From JBBDXA01 sp040902585 (GTDB lineage: Bacteria > Planctomycetota > Phycisphaerae > Phycisphaerales > Phycisphaeraceae), in NCBI GenBank assembly GCA_040902585.1, contig JBBDXA010000142.1, forward strand, positions 1-25,110: a DNA stretch of 25,110 nt, in the 5' to 3' direction. A model generated the notes under the pieces. The model did not search any database and was not told where the DNA came from. It saw only the letters and a list, made by a program, of their open reading frames with translations. Made by a program: the position numbers and the translations under genes. This document shows, piece after piece, positions 1 to 6,809 of the stretch (position 1 is the first letter of the stretch; every line of letters starts with the position of its first letter).

Positions 1-35
1 TTCGACAATCTGTTGAACCACCCTTAAGCCGGCGA

Positions 36-62
36 CTGGCAAGCCCTCATGAAGCTTGCCAG
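36..62. repeat. stem-loop near the window start
   Basis: CTGGCAAGC (36-44) and GCTTGCCAG (54-62) are perfect 9-bp inverted arms around a 9-nt loop. Just before it, frame 1 reads FDNLLNHP and stops at 25-27, so the hairpin could lie in the 3' untranslated region of a gene that ends at the window edge. There is no T-run, so a classic intrinsic terminator is not supported. A second, weaker stem (AGCGTGC / GCACGCT, 113-132) follows. Confidence 0.35.
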
Positions 63-672
63 GTCCAGCCTGACCGCCGGCCGACCCGTCCAGGGCGGGG
101 TGAGCAAAACGAAGCGTGCTGGCTGGCACGCTATCGGGCTGCGCCCATTTCGTTCGCCACATCGCGTCACTTTTCGCCATATCGATCGGCGTACTACGGC
201 GGGGCCGTCGATCCGTTCGCCCATGAGTACACCCCGCTTGCTCTCCAGCCGTGTCTAGTAGACACGAGGTAGACACGGGGTAGCCATTTTGGAAAGTCTT
301 TCCAATGCAGCACTTATCTTCAAATGGCTACCAGGGGGTAGGGGGTATGGTAGACACGTGTCTACCAAGGGGAAACCCCGAAGTCGGGCAGGTCGCTCCC
401 GCCGGCAAAGGGGGCGGAACAGGGCCGGCGCAGGCCCGGCGAAGGGCGGAGCGGGGCCTGTTTCCCGCCGAGGGATCACATATTCGCCTGTTTTATGGTG
501 TTTTGCCGATGATTCCGCTGACCGCGCTTTATTTCGTTTTGCTCGCTACACTATTGCCCCGCTTCGGAACGTCCGGCGCGGTCCTGCCTGCCGTGCGACC
601 GCGCGGCCGAAACGAGAAACATTCATGCCCGTCCTCGCTCCGACCCTCTCCCCAGAGGAGAGAAGGTTGAAT
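63..672. other. gene-free stretch upstream of typA
   Basis: No reading frame here looks like a protein. The short frames at 24-258 and 289-672 have arginine/proline-rich compositions typical of GC-rich non-coding DNA, and the long frame that runs into typA lacks any conserved sequence before the MSSNL start. The stretch holds the inverted-repeat cluster at 251-379 and then a GC-rich segment with many short GGCC-type palindromes. It probably contains the typA promoter and leader, but I could not pick a convincing -35/-10 pair. Confidence 0.5.
251..379. repeat. cluster of nested palindromes and 11-bp direct repeats
   Basis: Reading left to right: GTGTCTA-G-TAGACAC (251-265); two tandem 11-bp units GTAGACACGAG and GTAGACACGGG (258-279); GGTAGCCATTT (279-289), whose exact inverse AAATGGCTACC lies at 322-332; inside that pair TTGGAAAG-T-CTTTCCAA (289-305); then an 18-bp perfect palindrome GGTAGACACGTGTCTACC (349-366); and GGGG-AAA-CCCC (369-379). 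The GTAGACAC word recurs in direct and inverted orientation. This could be an operator array, the ends of a small mobile element (MITE-like), or a structured leader. I do not recognise the family. Confidence 0.7.
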
Positions 673-2523
673 ATGTCCTCCAACCTCCGCAACGTCGCCA
701 TCATTGCTCACGTCGACCACGGCAAGACCACCCTCGTCGACAAGATGCTCTATCAGTCCGGCATGTTCCGCAACGCTGACCTCGACAAGCTCGCAGGCGG
801 CCAGCACGGCCTGATCATGGACTCCAACCCGCTCGAACGCGAGCGCGGCATCACCATCCTCAGCAAGAACTGCTCCGTGCAGTATCACGCCCTCGATGGC
901 AGCGAGTTCAAGATCAACATCATCGACACGCCAGGCCACGCGGACTTCGGCGGCGAGGTCGAGCGCGTGATGAAAATGGCTGACGGCGTCCTGCTGCTGG
1001 TCGATGCCTTCGACGGCCCCATGCCGCAGACGCGGTTCGTGCTTCAGAAGGCTCTGGAGAACGACCTGCGCCCGATCGTGGTGGTGAACAAGATTGACCG
1101 CCCTGATTCCCGGCCGGAGAACGTGGTCGATGAAGTCTTCGATCTGCTCGTGTCACTGGGCGCGGGCGACAACGCCCTGGACTTCCCGATCGTCTACTGC
1201 TCCGGCCGCGACGGCTGGGCGACGACCGACATGAAGGTGAAGAAGCCCGACCTGCGCGACATCTTCGACGCCATCGTGAAGTACGTTCCGCCGCCGCTGG
1301 TGGACCCCGCTCAGCCGCTTCAGATGCTGGTGACCACGCTCGACTATTCGGATTACGTCGGGAAGATCGCCATCGGGCGTATCTTCGCGGGCACCATCAG
1401 TGCCGGCGAATCGGTCATCCTGATCAACCGCAAGAGCCAGCAAACCCGCCAGCGCGTGCTTAAGCTGTTCCAGTTTGAAGGCCTCGGCCGCAAGGATGTG
1501 GAGAGCGCCCACGCTGGTGACATCTGTGCCGTGGTCGGGCTTGATTCTGTTGACATCGGCGACACCATCGCCTGTGCTGACAACCCGCGAGCCTTGAAGA
1601 CGATCGCTGTGGATGAGCCGACGTTGAACATGACGCTGCGTGTGAATGATGGGCCGTTCTGCGGGCGCGACGGTACGTACGTGACCAGCCGGCAGATCCG
1701 CGAACGCCTAGAGAAGGAATTGCAGTCCAACGTGGCCCTGCGCGTGGAGTTCAGTGCTGATGAGTTCCTCATCGCCGGTCGCGGGCTGCTGCATTTGGGC
1801 ATCCTGCTGGAGAACATGCGCCGCGAGGGTTACGAGATTTCCGCCGGCAAGCCGAAGGTCATCTTCAAAGAGGTCGACGGCGTGAAGATGGAGCCGATCG
1901 AGCTGCTCTCGATCGACTGCCCGGTGGACTGCCAGAGTTCGGTGATGGCGCTCTTGGGTGATCGCCGGGCCGAGATGGTCAAGATGGACGCCAAGCAGGG
2001 CACGACGGGCTTCATCCACATGGAGTTCACTATTCCGGCCCGTGGGCTGATCGGGCTGCGGTCGCGCATGCTCACCGCGACGCAGGGCCAGGCGATCATG
2101 CACCACACCTTCGACAAGTACGATGGCATGCGCGGCGCGATTCCCCAGCGCAAGCAGGGCGTGATGATCGCCACCGAGACCGGCCGCGTCACGGCCTACG
2201 CGCTGGACAGCCTCTACGATCGCGGCTTCTTCTTCATCCGCCCCGGCGATCAGATCTACGAAGGCCAGGTCGTGGGCGAGCATTGCAAGGAGGGCGACAT
2301 CACGGTCAACGCCACCCGCGAGAAGCCGATGTCGAACATGCGGACGACTTCCAAGGACGAAGCGGCCCGCATCCGCCCGGCCCGCGAAATGTCGCTCGAA
2401 GCCTGCCTGGAATACATCGCCGAGGATGAACTCGTCGAGATTACGCCCAAGGCGATCCGCATGCGCAAGCGTTTCCTGAAGGAGTCGGATCGCCGCAGGC
2501 AGTCGCGCAAGGGCGGCGGTTGA
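673..2523 (+). CDS. typA: translational GTPase TypA/BipA
   Basis: Ribosome-associated GTPase of the elongation-factor class that helps 50S assembly and stress adaptation; cytoplasmic. The 616-residue product matches the usual family length of about 600-615. G motifs are intact: AHVDHGKT (12-19), RGITI (58-62), DTPGH (85-89) and NKID (139-142). The EF-Tu-like domain 2, the EF-G-like III/V region and the TypA C-terminal domain follow; the motif RGLIGLRS in the second half is typical of the family. The start at 673 was chosen because conserved TypA sequence begins there and AGAAGG lies 6 nt upstream. The frame is open for another 128 codons upstream, but that part has no recognisable protein character. 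It is a single gene, with the PEP-CTERM gene following after 169 bp under its own putative promoter. Confidence 0.96.
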   Translation: MSSNLRNVAIIAHVDHGKTTLVDKMLYQSGMFRNADLDKLAGGQHGLIMDSNPLERERGITILSKNCSVQYHALDGSEFKINIIDTPGHADFGGEVERVMKMADGVLLLVDAFDGPMPQTRFVLQKALENDLRPIVVVNKIDRPDSRPENVVDEVFDLLVSLGAGDNALDFPIVYCSGRDGWATTDMKVKKPDLRDIFDAIVKYVPPPLVDPAQPLQMLVTTLDYSDYVGKIAIGRIFAGTISAGESVILINRKSQQTRQRVLKLFQFEGLGRKDVESAHAGDICAVVGLDSVDIGDTIACADNPRALKTIAVDEPTLNMTLRVNDGPFCGRDGTYVTSRQIRERLEKELQSNVALRVEFSADEFLIAGRGLLHLGILLENMRREGYEISAGKPKVIFKEVDGVKMEPIELLSIDCPVDCQSSVMALLGDRRAEMVKMDAKQGTTGFIHMEFTIPARGLIGLRSRMLTATQGQAIMHHTFDKYDGMRGAIPQRKQGVMIATETGRVTAYALDSLYDRGFFFIRPGDQIYEGQVVGEHCKEGDITVNATREKPMSNMRTTSKDEAARIRPAREMSLEACLEYIAEDELVEITPKAIRMRKRFLKESDRRRQSRKGGG

Positions 2524-2605
2524 GTAGAAGAGACTACGAGAGAGTAGTTGGAGCATGACGTTCCGTAATTGCCCAGTTTCCCGCGGACCTGCACGTACAT
2601 TTCCA

Positions 2606-2635
2606 TTGACAGTTCCCATGGTCATCCATTAACCT
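2606..2635 (+). promoter_or_regulatory. putative sigma70-type promoter of the LamG/PEP-CTERM gene
   Basis: An exact TTGACA -35 box (2606-2611), an 18-bp spacer and a weak -10 TAACCT (2630-2635) lie about 58 bp before the GTG start at 2693. The -35 is perfect and the -10 matches only the TANNNT skeleton. Confidence 0.4.
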
Positions 2636-2692
2636 TCACAGTTCACGTTCGCGTGAAGCGTGTCGATTCATCTTCCATTTAGGAGAACAATT

Positions 2693-4189
2693 GTGAAGCA
2701 CTCAACGAAGTCGCGAAGCATCACCGCTATCGCCCTGGCGGTTGGATTCCTCTTTGCATCAAGTGATGCCGGTGCGACCACGGTCGGCGTGTGGAGCATG
2801 GAAGGCACACCCGGCGGCGCGGTTGGAGCGGTGCAGAACTCAGCGAATCCGGGATTCCTGGATGGTGCCGGCGAGGGCGGAGCGATCTACAGCAGCTCCG
2901 TCATCGGCGGGCAGATCTGGGATCCTGTGAGCGGATCGGTGGCAGCCAACACGTCCTCGTTGAACATGGGCAACATCGGCACGGCACGCGTGCGCGTCCT
3001 CGATGACAACGCCCTGGACGCCTCCAGTTTCACCGTGGAAGCGTTCATCCTCATCGGCGGCGATCAGGCCGGTTTCCCCGCCTATGTCAGCCACCGCACA
3101 GCCACGCCGGCGCGCGGCTGGCAACTGGATATCAATGCCAGTGAGCAAGGCCGCTCCCGCTTTGACACGGCGGCCACGTCCAATCAGGTCACCGCCAACG
3201 GAGTAGACCAGAGCCTCGCCGGTGGCGTGTGGCATCACACGGCCGTCTCCTACAACGCTGCTACGAACACCATCAGCCATTACGTTGACTACGGCATCGT
3301 CGTCACCCGCACCCTCACGGGCACCGCCGCCGATGCCACTGCCGTCGCTGCTGATCTGCTCATCGGCGGGGCTTACCCGGCCGGCAGCGCGGTCGATGAA
3401 GTGCGCTACTCCAACTCGGTGCTGACTTCTTCGCAGTTCCTGCGGTCGGTCAACAACGGCTTTTGGCAGTTCGAAGGGACGCCGGGCGCCGCCGTCGGCG
3501 TCGTGCCCAACCAGAGCAGCCCCGGCCATCTCGATGGCAACGGCCAAGGCGGCGCGGTCTTCGGCGCCGACAGGCCCAACACGCACACGCTCGATCCCAT
3601 CACCGGCACGATCCACAACAACACGTCGTCGCTGAACCTGGGTGTCCCAGGCCTTGTCCGCGTGCTCGATGACATGGAACTCGATGCTCCGGCCTTCACC
3701 ATCGAAGCCTTCGTCAAGGTGCAGGATCAGGCAAGCTTCCCTGCCTTCATCAACCACTTTGTCGGCAATACCGCAGGCTGGCAGCTTGACATCGACCCCC
3801 AGGAAGAAGCGCGTGTTCGCATCGATACGGGAACGAACAACAACCAGGTCATCGGTTCCAACCCGGCCCAGTCCTTGGCCGATGGCGAATGGCATCATGT
3901 CGCCTTCACCTTCGATGGCGTCCTCGGCCGGTTTTACGTTGACTATGGAAATCTTGCCACGCTCAACCCCGCGGGCCTGAACCTGAACGTCACCAACGTC
4001 GCTGCGGATCTTCTCTTTGGGTCAAGCACTTTCCCCGCGGGCAGCTTCCTCGATGAAGTCCGCTTCAGTGCTGCGCCGCTTGATCCCAGCCAGTTCCTGC
4101 GAGCAGTGAATGTTCCCGAACCGGCGACAGGCCTGCTGCTCATGGCCGGCCTGCCGTGGCTGATGCGCCGCCGTCGAGCCATCGCCTGA
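2693..4189 (+). CDS. secreted tandem LamG-like protein with PEP-CTERM sorting signal
   Basis: A 498-residue exported protein. GTG at 2693 is the preferred start: AGGAG sits 7 nt upstream and a normal signal peptide follows (basic KHSTKSRS, hydrophobic core, cleavage near ASSDAGA). The mature part consists of two homologous concanavalin/LamG-like units, roughly residues 30-255 and 256-470. Each opens with a W-EGTPG-AVG segment, contains a TSSLN-G-RVLDD block and a GW-LDI segment, and ends with an AVDEVRYS / FLDEVRFS-type strand. The C-terminus is a PEP-CTERM tag: VPEP, a hydrophobic segment, then RRRR. Such tags are processed by exosortase and send proteins to the envelope or matrix; no exosortase gene is in the window. 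LamG folds usually bind carbohydrate or protein, but the ligand cannot be read from the sequence. The two units clearly arose by internal duplication. Confidence 0.88.
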   Translation: MKHSTKSRSITAIALAVGFLFASSDAGATTVGVWSMEGTPGGAVGAVQNSANPGFLDGAGEGGAIYSSSVIGGQIWDPVSGSVAANTSSLNMGNIGTARVRVLDDNALDASSFTVEAFILIGGDQAGFPAYVSHRTATPARGWQLDINASEQGRSRFDTAATSNQVTANGVDQSLAGGVWHHTAVSYNAATNTISHYVDYGIVVTRTLTGTAADATAVAADLLIGGAYPAGSAVDEVRYSNSVLTSSQFLRSVNNGFWQFEGTPGAAVGVVPNQSSPGHLDGNGQGGAVFGADRPNTHTLDPITGTIHNNTSSLNLGVPGLVRVLDDMELDAPAFTIEAFVKVQDQASFPAFINHFVGNTAGWQLDIDPQEEARVRIDTGTNNNQVIGSNPAQSLADGEWHHVAFTFDGVLGRFYVDYGNLATLNPAGLNLNVTNVAADLLFGSSTFPAGSFLDEVRFSAAPLDPSQFLRAVNVPEPATGLLLMAGLPWLMRRRRAIA

Positions 4190-4221
4190 TCGGCCGAAGT
4201 GATCAAACGTCTTGACACACG

Positions 4222-4247
4222 AAAGCCCCGCAGCACGCGGGGCTTTT
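4222..4247 (+). terminator. intrinsic terminator after the LamG/PEP-CTERM gene
   Basis: A perfect 10-bp stem AAAGCCCCGC / GCGGGGCTTT with loop AGCAC, ending in TTTT. It lies 32 bp after the stop codon at 4189. Because the stem carries A-runs on the other side, it may also work for the minus-strand gene that ends at 4278. Confidence 0.85.
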
Positions 4248-4277
4248 ACCTTTTCAAAAGGAGATTCGAATCCCCGG

Positions 4278-4463
4278 CTAAAACTTGTAGCCGTTCTTCT
4301 CCGAATCCGACGGACTGGAAAAGACCAGCAGCACGCCGCCAGCAACCCAGCCCCAGGGCCAGACGGTGTTGGCGAAGAAGAACAGCAGCGTCGAGATCAG
4401 CAGCAGCCCCAGCGCGACGCCGTATCGAAGCCACCAGGGAAGATCGAGCCACCATTGGAACAT
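4278..4463 (-). CDS. small two-helix membrane protein of unknown function
   Basis: A 61-residue protein starting MFQWWLDLPWW. Two hydrophobic segments (about residues 12-28 and 32-46) are separated by a short WPWGW turn, and a charged tail ends SEKNGYKF. It is probably an inner-membrane hairpin. I do not recognise a family. The ATG at 4463 was chosen because the membrane protein begins there and GGAAG lies about 10 nt upstream; an upstream in-frame start at 4502 adds 13 unconvincing residues. The gene lies downstream of the GH67-like gene on the same strand, separated by the paired REP-like palindromes at 4554-4608, so it may be transcribed independently. Coding status rests mainly on its clean membrane pattern. 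Confidence 0.6.
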   Translation of the reverse strand: MFQWWLDLPWWLRYGVALGLLLISTLLFFFANTVWPWGWVAGGVLLVFSSPSDSEKNGYKF

Positions 4464-4553
4464 GACATTGCTTCCAACATGAGAATCGGGTGCGGAGCGC
4501 AACCGTATGCGTTACAGCATGACAACTTCGCATGACAGTGTCAATGGTTTTAG

Positions 4554-4608
4554 AGCACCATCCCGACAGGGTGGTGCTCCAAAGGCACCACCCTGCCGGG
4601 ATGGTGCT
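4554..4608. repeat. pair of inverted 25-bp REP-like palindromes, locus 1
   Basis: Unit 1 (4554-4578) reads AGCACCATCCC-GAC-AGGGTGGTGCT, itself a near-palindrome. Unit 2 (4584-4608) is its reverse complement with two differences. They are separated by 5 nt, so the pair can also fold into one longer hairpin. The same family occurs at 16649-16787. It lies between the stop of the GH67-like gene and the start of the small membrane protein gene. There is no T-tail. Confidence 0.85.
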
Positions 4609-4613
4609 CCGCC

Positions 4614-6272
4614 TTACAGTTCGCCGAGAATCTGCTGCGTGAGGTCCCAGAAGTTGGACTCGCGGAACGCCGTGGCGGCACCGGCCAGAGCGCCGTAGCG
4701 CTGGGTGTGATGGGTCCAGTCGCTCTGGGCCGCGAGGAGCTTCTGCTTGCAGAGGCTGGCCTGCGCCGTCTCCTTCCGCTTCAGGAATCGCCGGTAGGCC
4801 GCCAGGCCGGCGAGCAGGTTGCCGAGCATGCGGAAGAGCGAGTCGGCGTAGAGCATGGTGTTGGACAGAGGCTCAAGCACGGATCGATTGCCTTCAGTGA
4901 TCAGGTGATGCAGAGCCGACTGATCCTTGCTCAGCGTGTCGACTGCGCGTTGCTTCTCCGCGACGACTTCATCAAGCTGCGATTCAGGCAATCGCTGAAT
5001 CATGCGCCACGCAGCTTCCGCATCGATCAAGTCATCCTGAATCAGGTCGCCATTGGGATGCCACGGACTCGTGCGGCCCTTCGCGAAAGGCCCGATGTAA
5101 AAGCCTTCCAGCGCGACCTGCGAGGAATTCATCAGCACCTGCTTGAGCGTGTTGATCTGATGGAGCTCGCTCAGGCCCAGCTTCTTGCGTATCCAGTTCT
5201 CGGCGATGGTTGCAGGCTCGATGTCAGGCTTGTCGGCAAGCTGCGGCACGGCGACGACGTTGGCATCGACCCAGGTTTCGTTCTTGATGAAGGGCCCGCC
5301 CCAGCCGCCGCCGCGCACCCAGGCCCACAGGCCGACGAGGTTGACCTTCCTGGCGACGTTGGCAAGGCCGGCATTCTCGGCACCGTTCGCGTCGCGCGTC
5401 TCGGGGTAGCCGTCGCGCCACAGGGGCACCTGCCAGTTGGGCACGCCGCCCTTGCCTTCGAACTCGCGCTGGCACTGGAGTTCGTAAATGATCGGGCGAT
5501 CGCCGAACACCAGGCTCGCCGGGTTCCATTTCTGATATCGCCAGAAGTCCGTCTCGGTGAACTTGAAGGAAAGGATGAAACGCGGGTCGCTGGTGTTGTC
5601 CGCGCCGGGCAGTTGATCGCGCAGACGATTGCAGACATCGACCGAATCGTGCATGCCGTTGGGGCGCACGTTCCAGGCGCGGGCGATGAGACGCTTGTTG
5701 AACTGGCCGACGACGAGGTCGTGAAACTTGCGCAGGACGCGGACGATGCGATCAACGCGCCCCAGGTGAGCGCAGCGCGGGCAGTGCGGCTGATAGATGT
5801 CGTTGCCGATGAGGTAAGGCAAGCGGGCCGCGTCGTTATCGCCGAAGCGGAGAACGACGCCGTCGAGCTGCGGCCAGCGCATCAGGTGAGCGCGAAGGGC
5901 TTCGGCGGATCGCGTCAGGGCGGCATCGCTGGCGGGGCAGAGCATCCCGGGCCGACCCTTGCAGGTGAGGGAGGGTTCGTCCTTCTCGACGACGAGGCGC
6001 GGCAGGCTGAGCACATCGTAGGTGATGTGCATCTGCAGGCCGACCTTCTTGGAGATGTCGATGGTGTGCGTGGCGCGGTCGAACTGCTGCTCGACAAAGC
6101 GGCGCATTTCGCCTGTGCCGACGGAGTCGGGCGCATCGACGCCGGAGAGACCGGTGGTGGCGTACATGACGCGGCCGGTGTAGCCCAGGTCCTTCAAGTG
6201 TTGCGGGTCGCGGTAGCGCGTGTCGGCCTGCGGTTCGCCGGGGTTGTCAATCAGCGTCGCCAGTTTGAGCAT
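4614..6272 (-). CDS. GH67-like (alpha-glucuronidase-type) glycoside hydrolase family protein, putative
   Basis: A 552-residue protein beginning MLKLATLIDNPGE with no signal peptide, so probably cytosolic. The middle has TIM-barrel-like blocks (QMHITYDVLSLPR, DGVVLRFGDNDA, ARAWNVRPNGMHDSVD, RFILSFKFTETDFWRYQ). It continues with IIYELQCQREFEGKGG and then WAWVRGGGWGGPF plus WVDANVVAVPQLA...AENWIRKKLG. The last parts resemble the GH67 pattern in which a conserved G-W-HP-like loop and an 'aN.yafg.la..p...eiaewi' segment follow the catalytic barrel. That resemblance is from memory, so the exact family and substrate are uncertain and I cannot assign catalytic acids. The C-terminal 140 residues look helical. 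There is no clear Shine-Dalgarno sequence before 6272. A long frame on the plus strand over this gene is a shadow. Confidence 0.6.
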   Translation of the reverse strand: MLKLATLIDNPGEPQADTRYRDPQHLKDLGYTGRVMYATTGLSGVDAPDSVGTGEMRRFVEQQFDRATHTIDISKKVGLQMHITYDVLSLPRLVVEKDEPSLTCKGRPGMLCPASDAALTRSAEALRAHLMRWPQLDGVVLRFGDNDAARLPYLIGNDIYQPHCPRCAHLGRVDRIVRVLRKFHDLVVGQFNKRLIARAWNVRPNGMHDSVDVCNRLRDQLPGADNTSDPRFILSFKFTETDFWRYQKWNPASLVFGDRPIIYELQCQREFEGKGGVPNWQVPLWRDGYPETRDANGAENAGLANVARKVNLVGLWAWVRGGGWGGPFIKNETWVDANVVAVPQLADKPDIEPATIAENWIRKKLGLSELHQINTLKQVLMNSSQVALEGFYIGPFAKGRTSPWHPNGDLIQDDLIDAEAAWRMIQRLPESQLDEVVAEKQRAVDTLSKDQSALHHLITEGNRSVLEPLSNTMLYADSLFRMLGNLLAGLAAYRRFLKRKETAQASLCKQKLLAAQSDWTHHTQRYGALAGAATAFRESNFWDLTQQILGEL

Positions 6273-6311
6273 GAAGAGGATTGTGGCGGAAGGGGGGCGG
6301 GTAAGCAAGAA

Positions 6312-6416
6312 GAGCTATGAGCCTTGAGCTTTGAGCGATGGGTCTTGAGCAAAGTGCCCGGACCGATCACCGGCGATATCCGGCTCAAAGCTCACAGCTC
6401 AGGGCTCAAAGCTTAC
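6312..6416. repeat. inverted arrays of heptanucleotide repeats, locus 1
   Basis: Left array: six consecutive 7-mers GAGCTAT, GAGCCTT, GAGCTTT, GAGCGAT, GGGTCTT, GAGCAAA (6312-6353). Right array: five 7-mers of the opposite strand, GGCTCAA, AGCTCAC, AGCTCAG, GGCTCAA, AGCTTAC (6382-6416). The 28-bp spacer contains CCGG-rich short palindromes. The right array overlaps the stop codon of the minus-strand gene at 6413. The two arms can pair as a long imperfect hairpin. A related array is at 20351-20481. Confidence 0.8.
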
Positions 6417-6583
6417 TCCGCCGTGATGCTGCTCAGCTTGTCCCACGCGCAGGCCAATACCGCGCCGCTGGCGACGAAGACCAGCACGGCTTCGATGGGC
6501 ACGTGGTAGATCTCCCGCAGGATGGACAGCACGATGGCTGCGACAATGATGAGAATGAGTTTGATATGAGCGAATCCGAACAT
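6413..6583 (-). CDS. small membrane protein of unknown function
   Basis: A 56-residue protein starting MFGFAHIKLILIIV. Two predicted membrane helices (about residues 6-21 and 30-46) are joined by LREIYHVPIE, and the tail is AWDKLSSITAE. No family is recognised. The ATG at 6583 is supported by AGGGAG 7 nt upstream. That ribosome binding site is the 3' arm of a strong hairpin (6584-6617), so translation may be controlled. The stop codon falls in the heptanucleotide repeat array. The GH67-like gene follows on the same strand after 140 bp, so the two may or may not be co-transcribed. Confidence 0.65.
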   Translation of the reverse strand: MFGFAHIKLILIIVAAIVLSILREIYHVPIEAVLVFVASGAVLACAWDKLSSITAE

Positions 6584-6617
6584 GGTGAATCTCCCTTTCC
6601 AATAGGGAGATATCACC
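6584..6617 (-). promoter_or_regulatory. hairpin enclosing the ribosome binding site of the 56-residue membrane protein
   Basis: On the minus strand, arm GGTGATATCTCCCT pairs with AGGGAGATTCACC around loop ATTGGAA, giving 13 base pairs with a single bulged T. The 3' arm contains the AGGGAG Shine-Dalgarno and abuts the ATG directly. As RNA it would hide the ribosome binding site; as DNA it would be a candidate operator. Confidence 0.6.
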
Positions 6618-6809
6618 GTTGCCGGGCGGTGCAAGGTTGCCCGTTGAAAGGAAGGCGGATGAACTGCTGTCGGAGCTCCTGCAATCGTCACAATCGCTAC
6701 AGACCATCGCGAACCGCGCAAACGCATGTAACATAGAGCGGCGAAAGGCAATTAGTAAGTAGGGTTCAGTCTGGTTCGCAGGTCCATCCTCTTTGGTGAG
6801 TCCAACAAG

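Noticed and set aside
1..27. Possible 3' end of a gene reading FDNLLNHP then stop
   Set aside because: Only eight codons are visible, too few to support a coding call.
289..672. 128-codon upstream extension of typA
   Set aside because: Arg/Gly-rich, no conserved motif, runs through the palindrome cluster; the family N-terminus and a ribosome binding site define the start at 673.
1708..2625. 305-codon open frame antisense to typA
   Set aside because: Shadow of a GC-rich gene; no protein character, and typA on the other strand is certain.
2840..3898. 352-codon open frame antisense to the LamG gene
   Set aside because: Shadow frame; composition (D/G/R/V rich) is typical of the reverse complement of a high-GC gene.
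4262..4276. GATTCGAATCCCC looks like a tRNA T-loop
   Set aside because: The flanking bases do not form the 5-bp T-stem on either strand, and no acceptor, D- or anticodon arm is present.
4707..6320. 537-codon open frame on the plus strand
   Set aside because: Antisense shadow of the GH67-like gene; it lacks recognisable motifs, whereas the minus-strand protein has ordered barrel-like segments.
6312..6416. Repeat array as a possible CRISPR
   Set aside because: The unit is 7 nt with no spacers, and the arrays are inverted; no cas genes are present.
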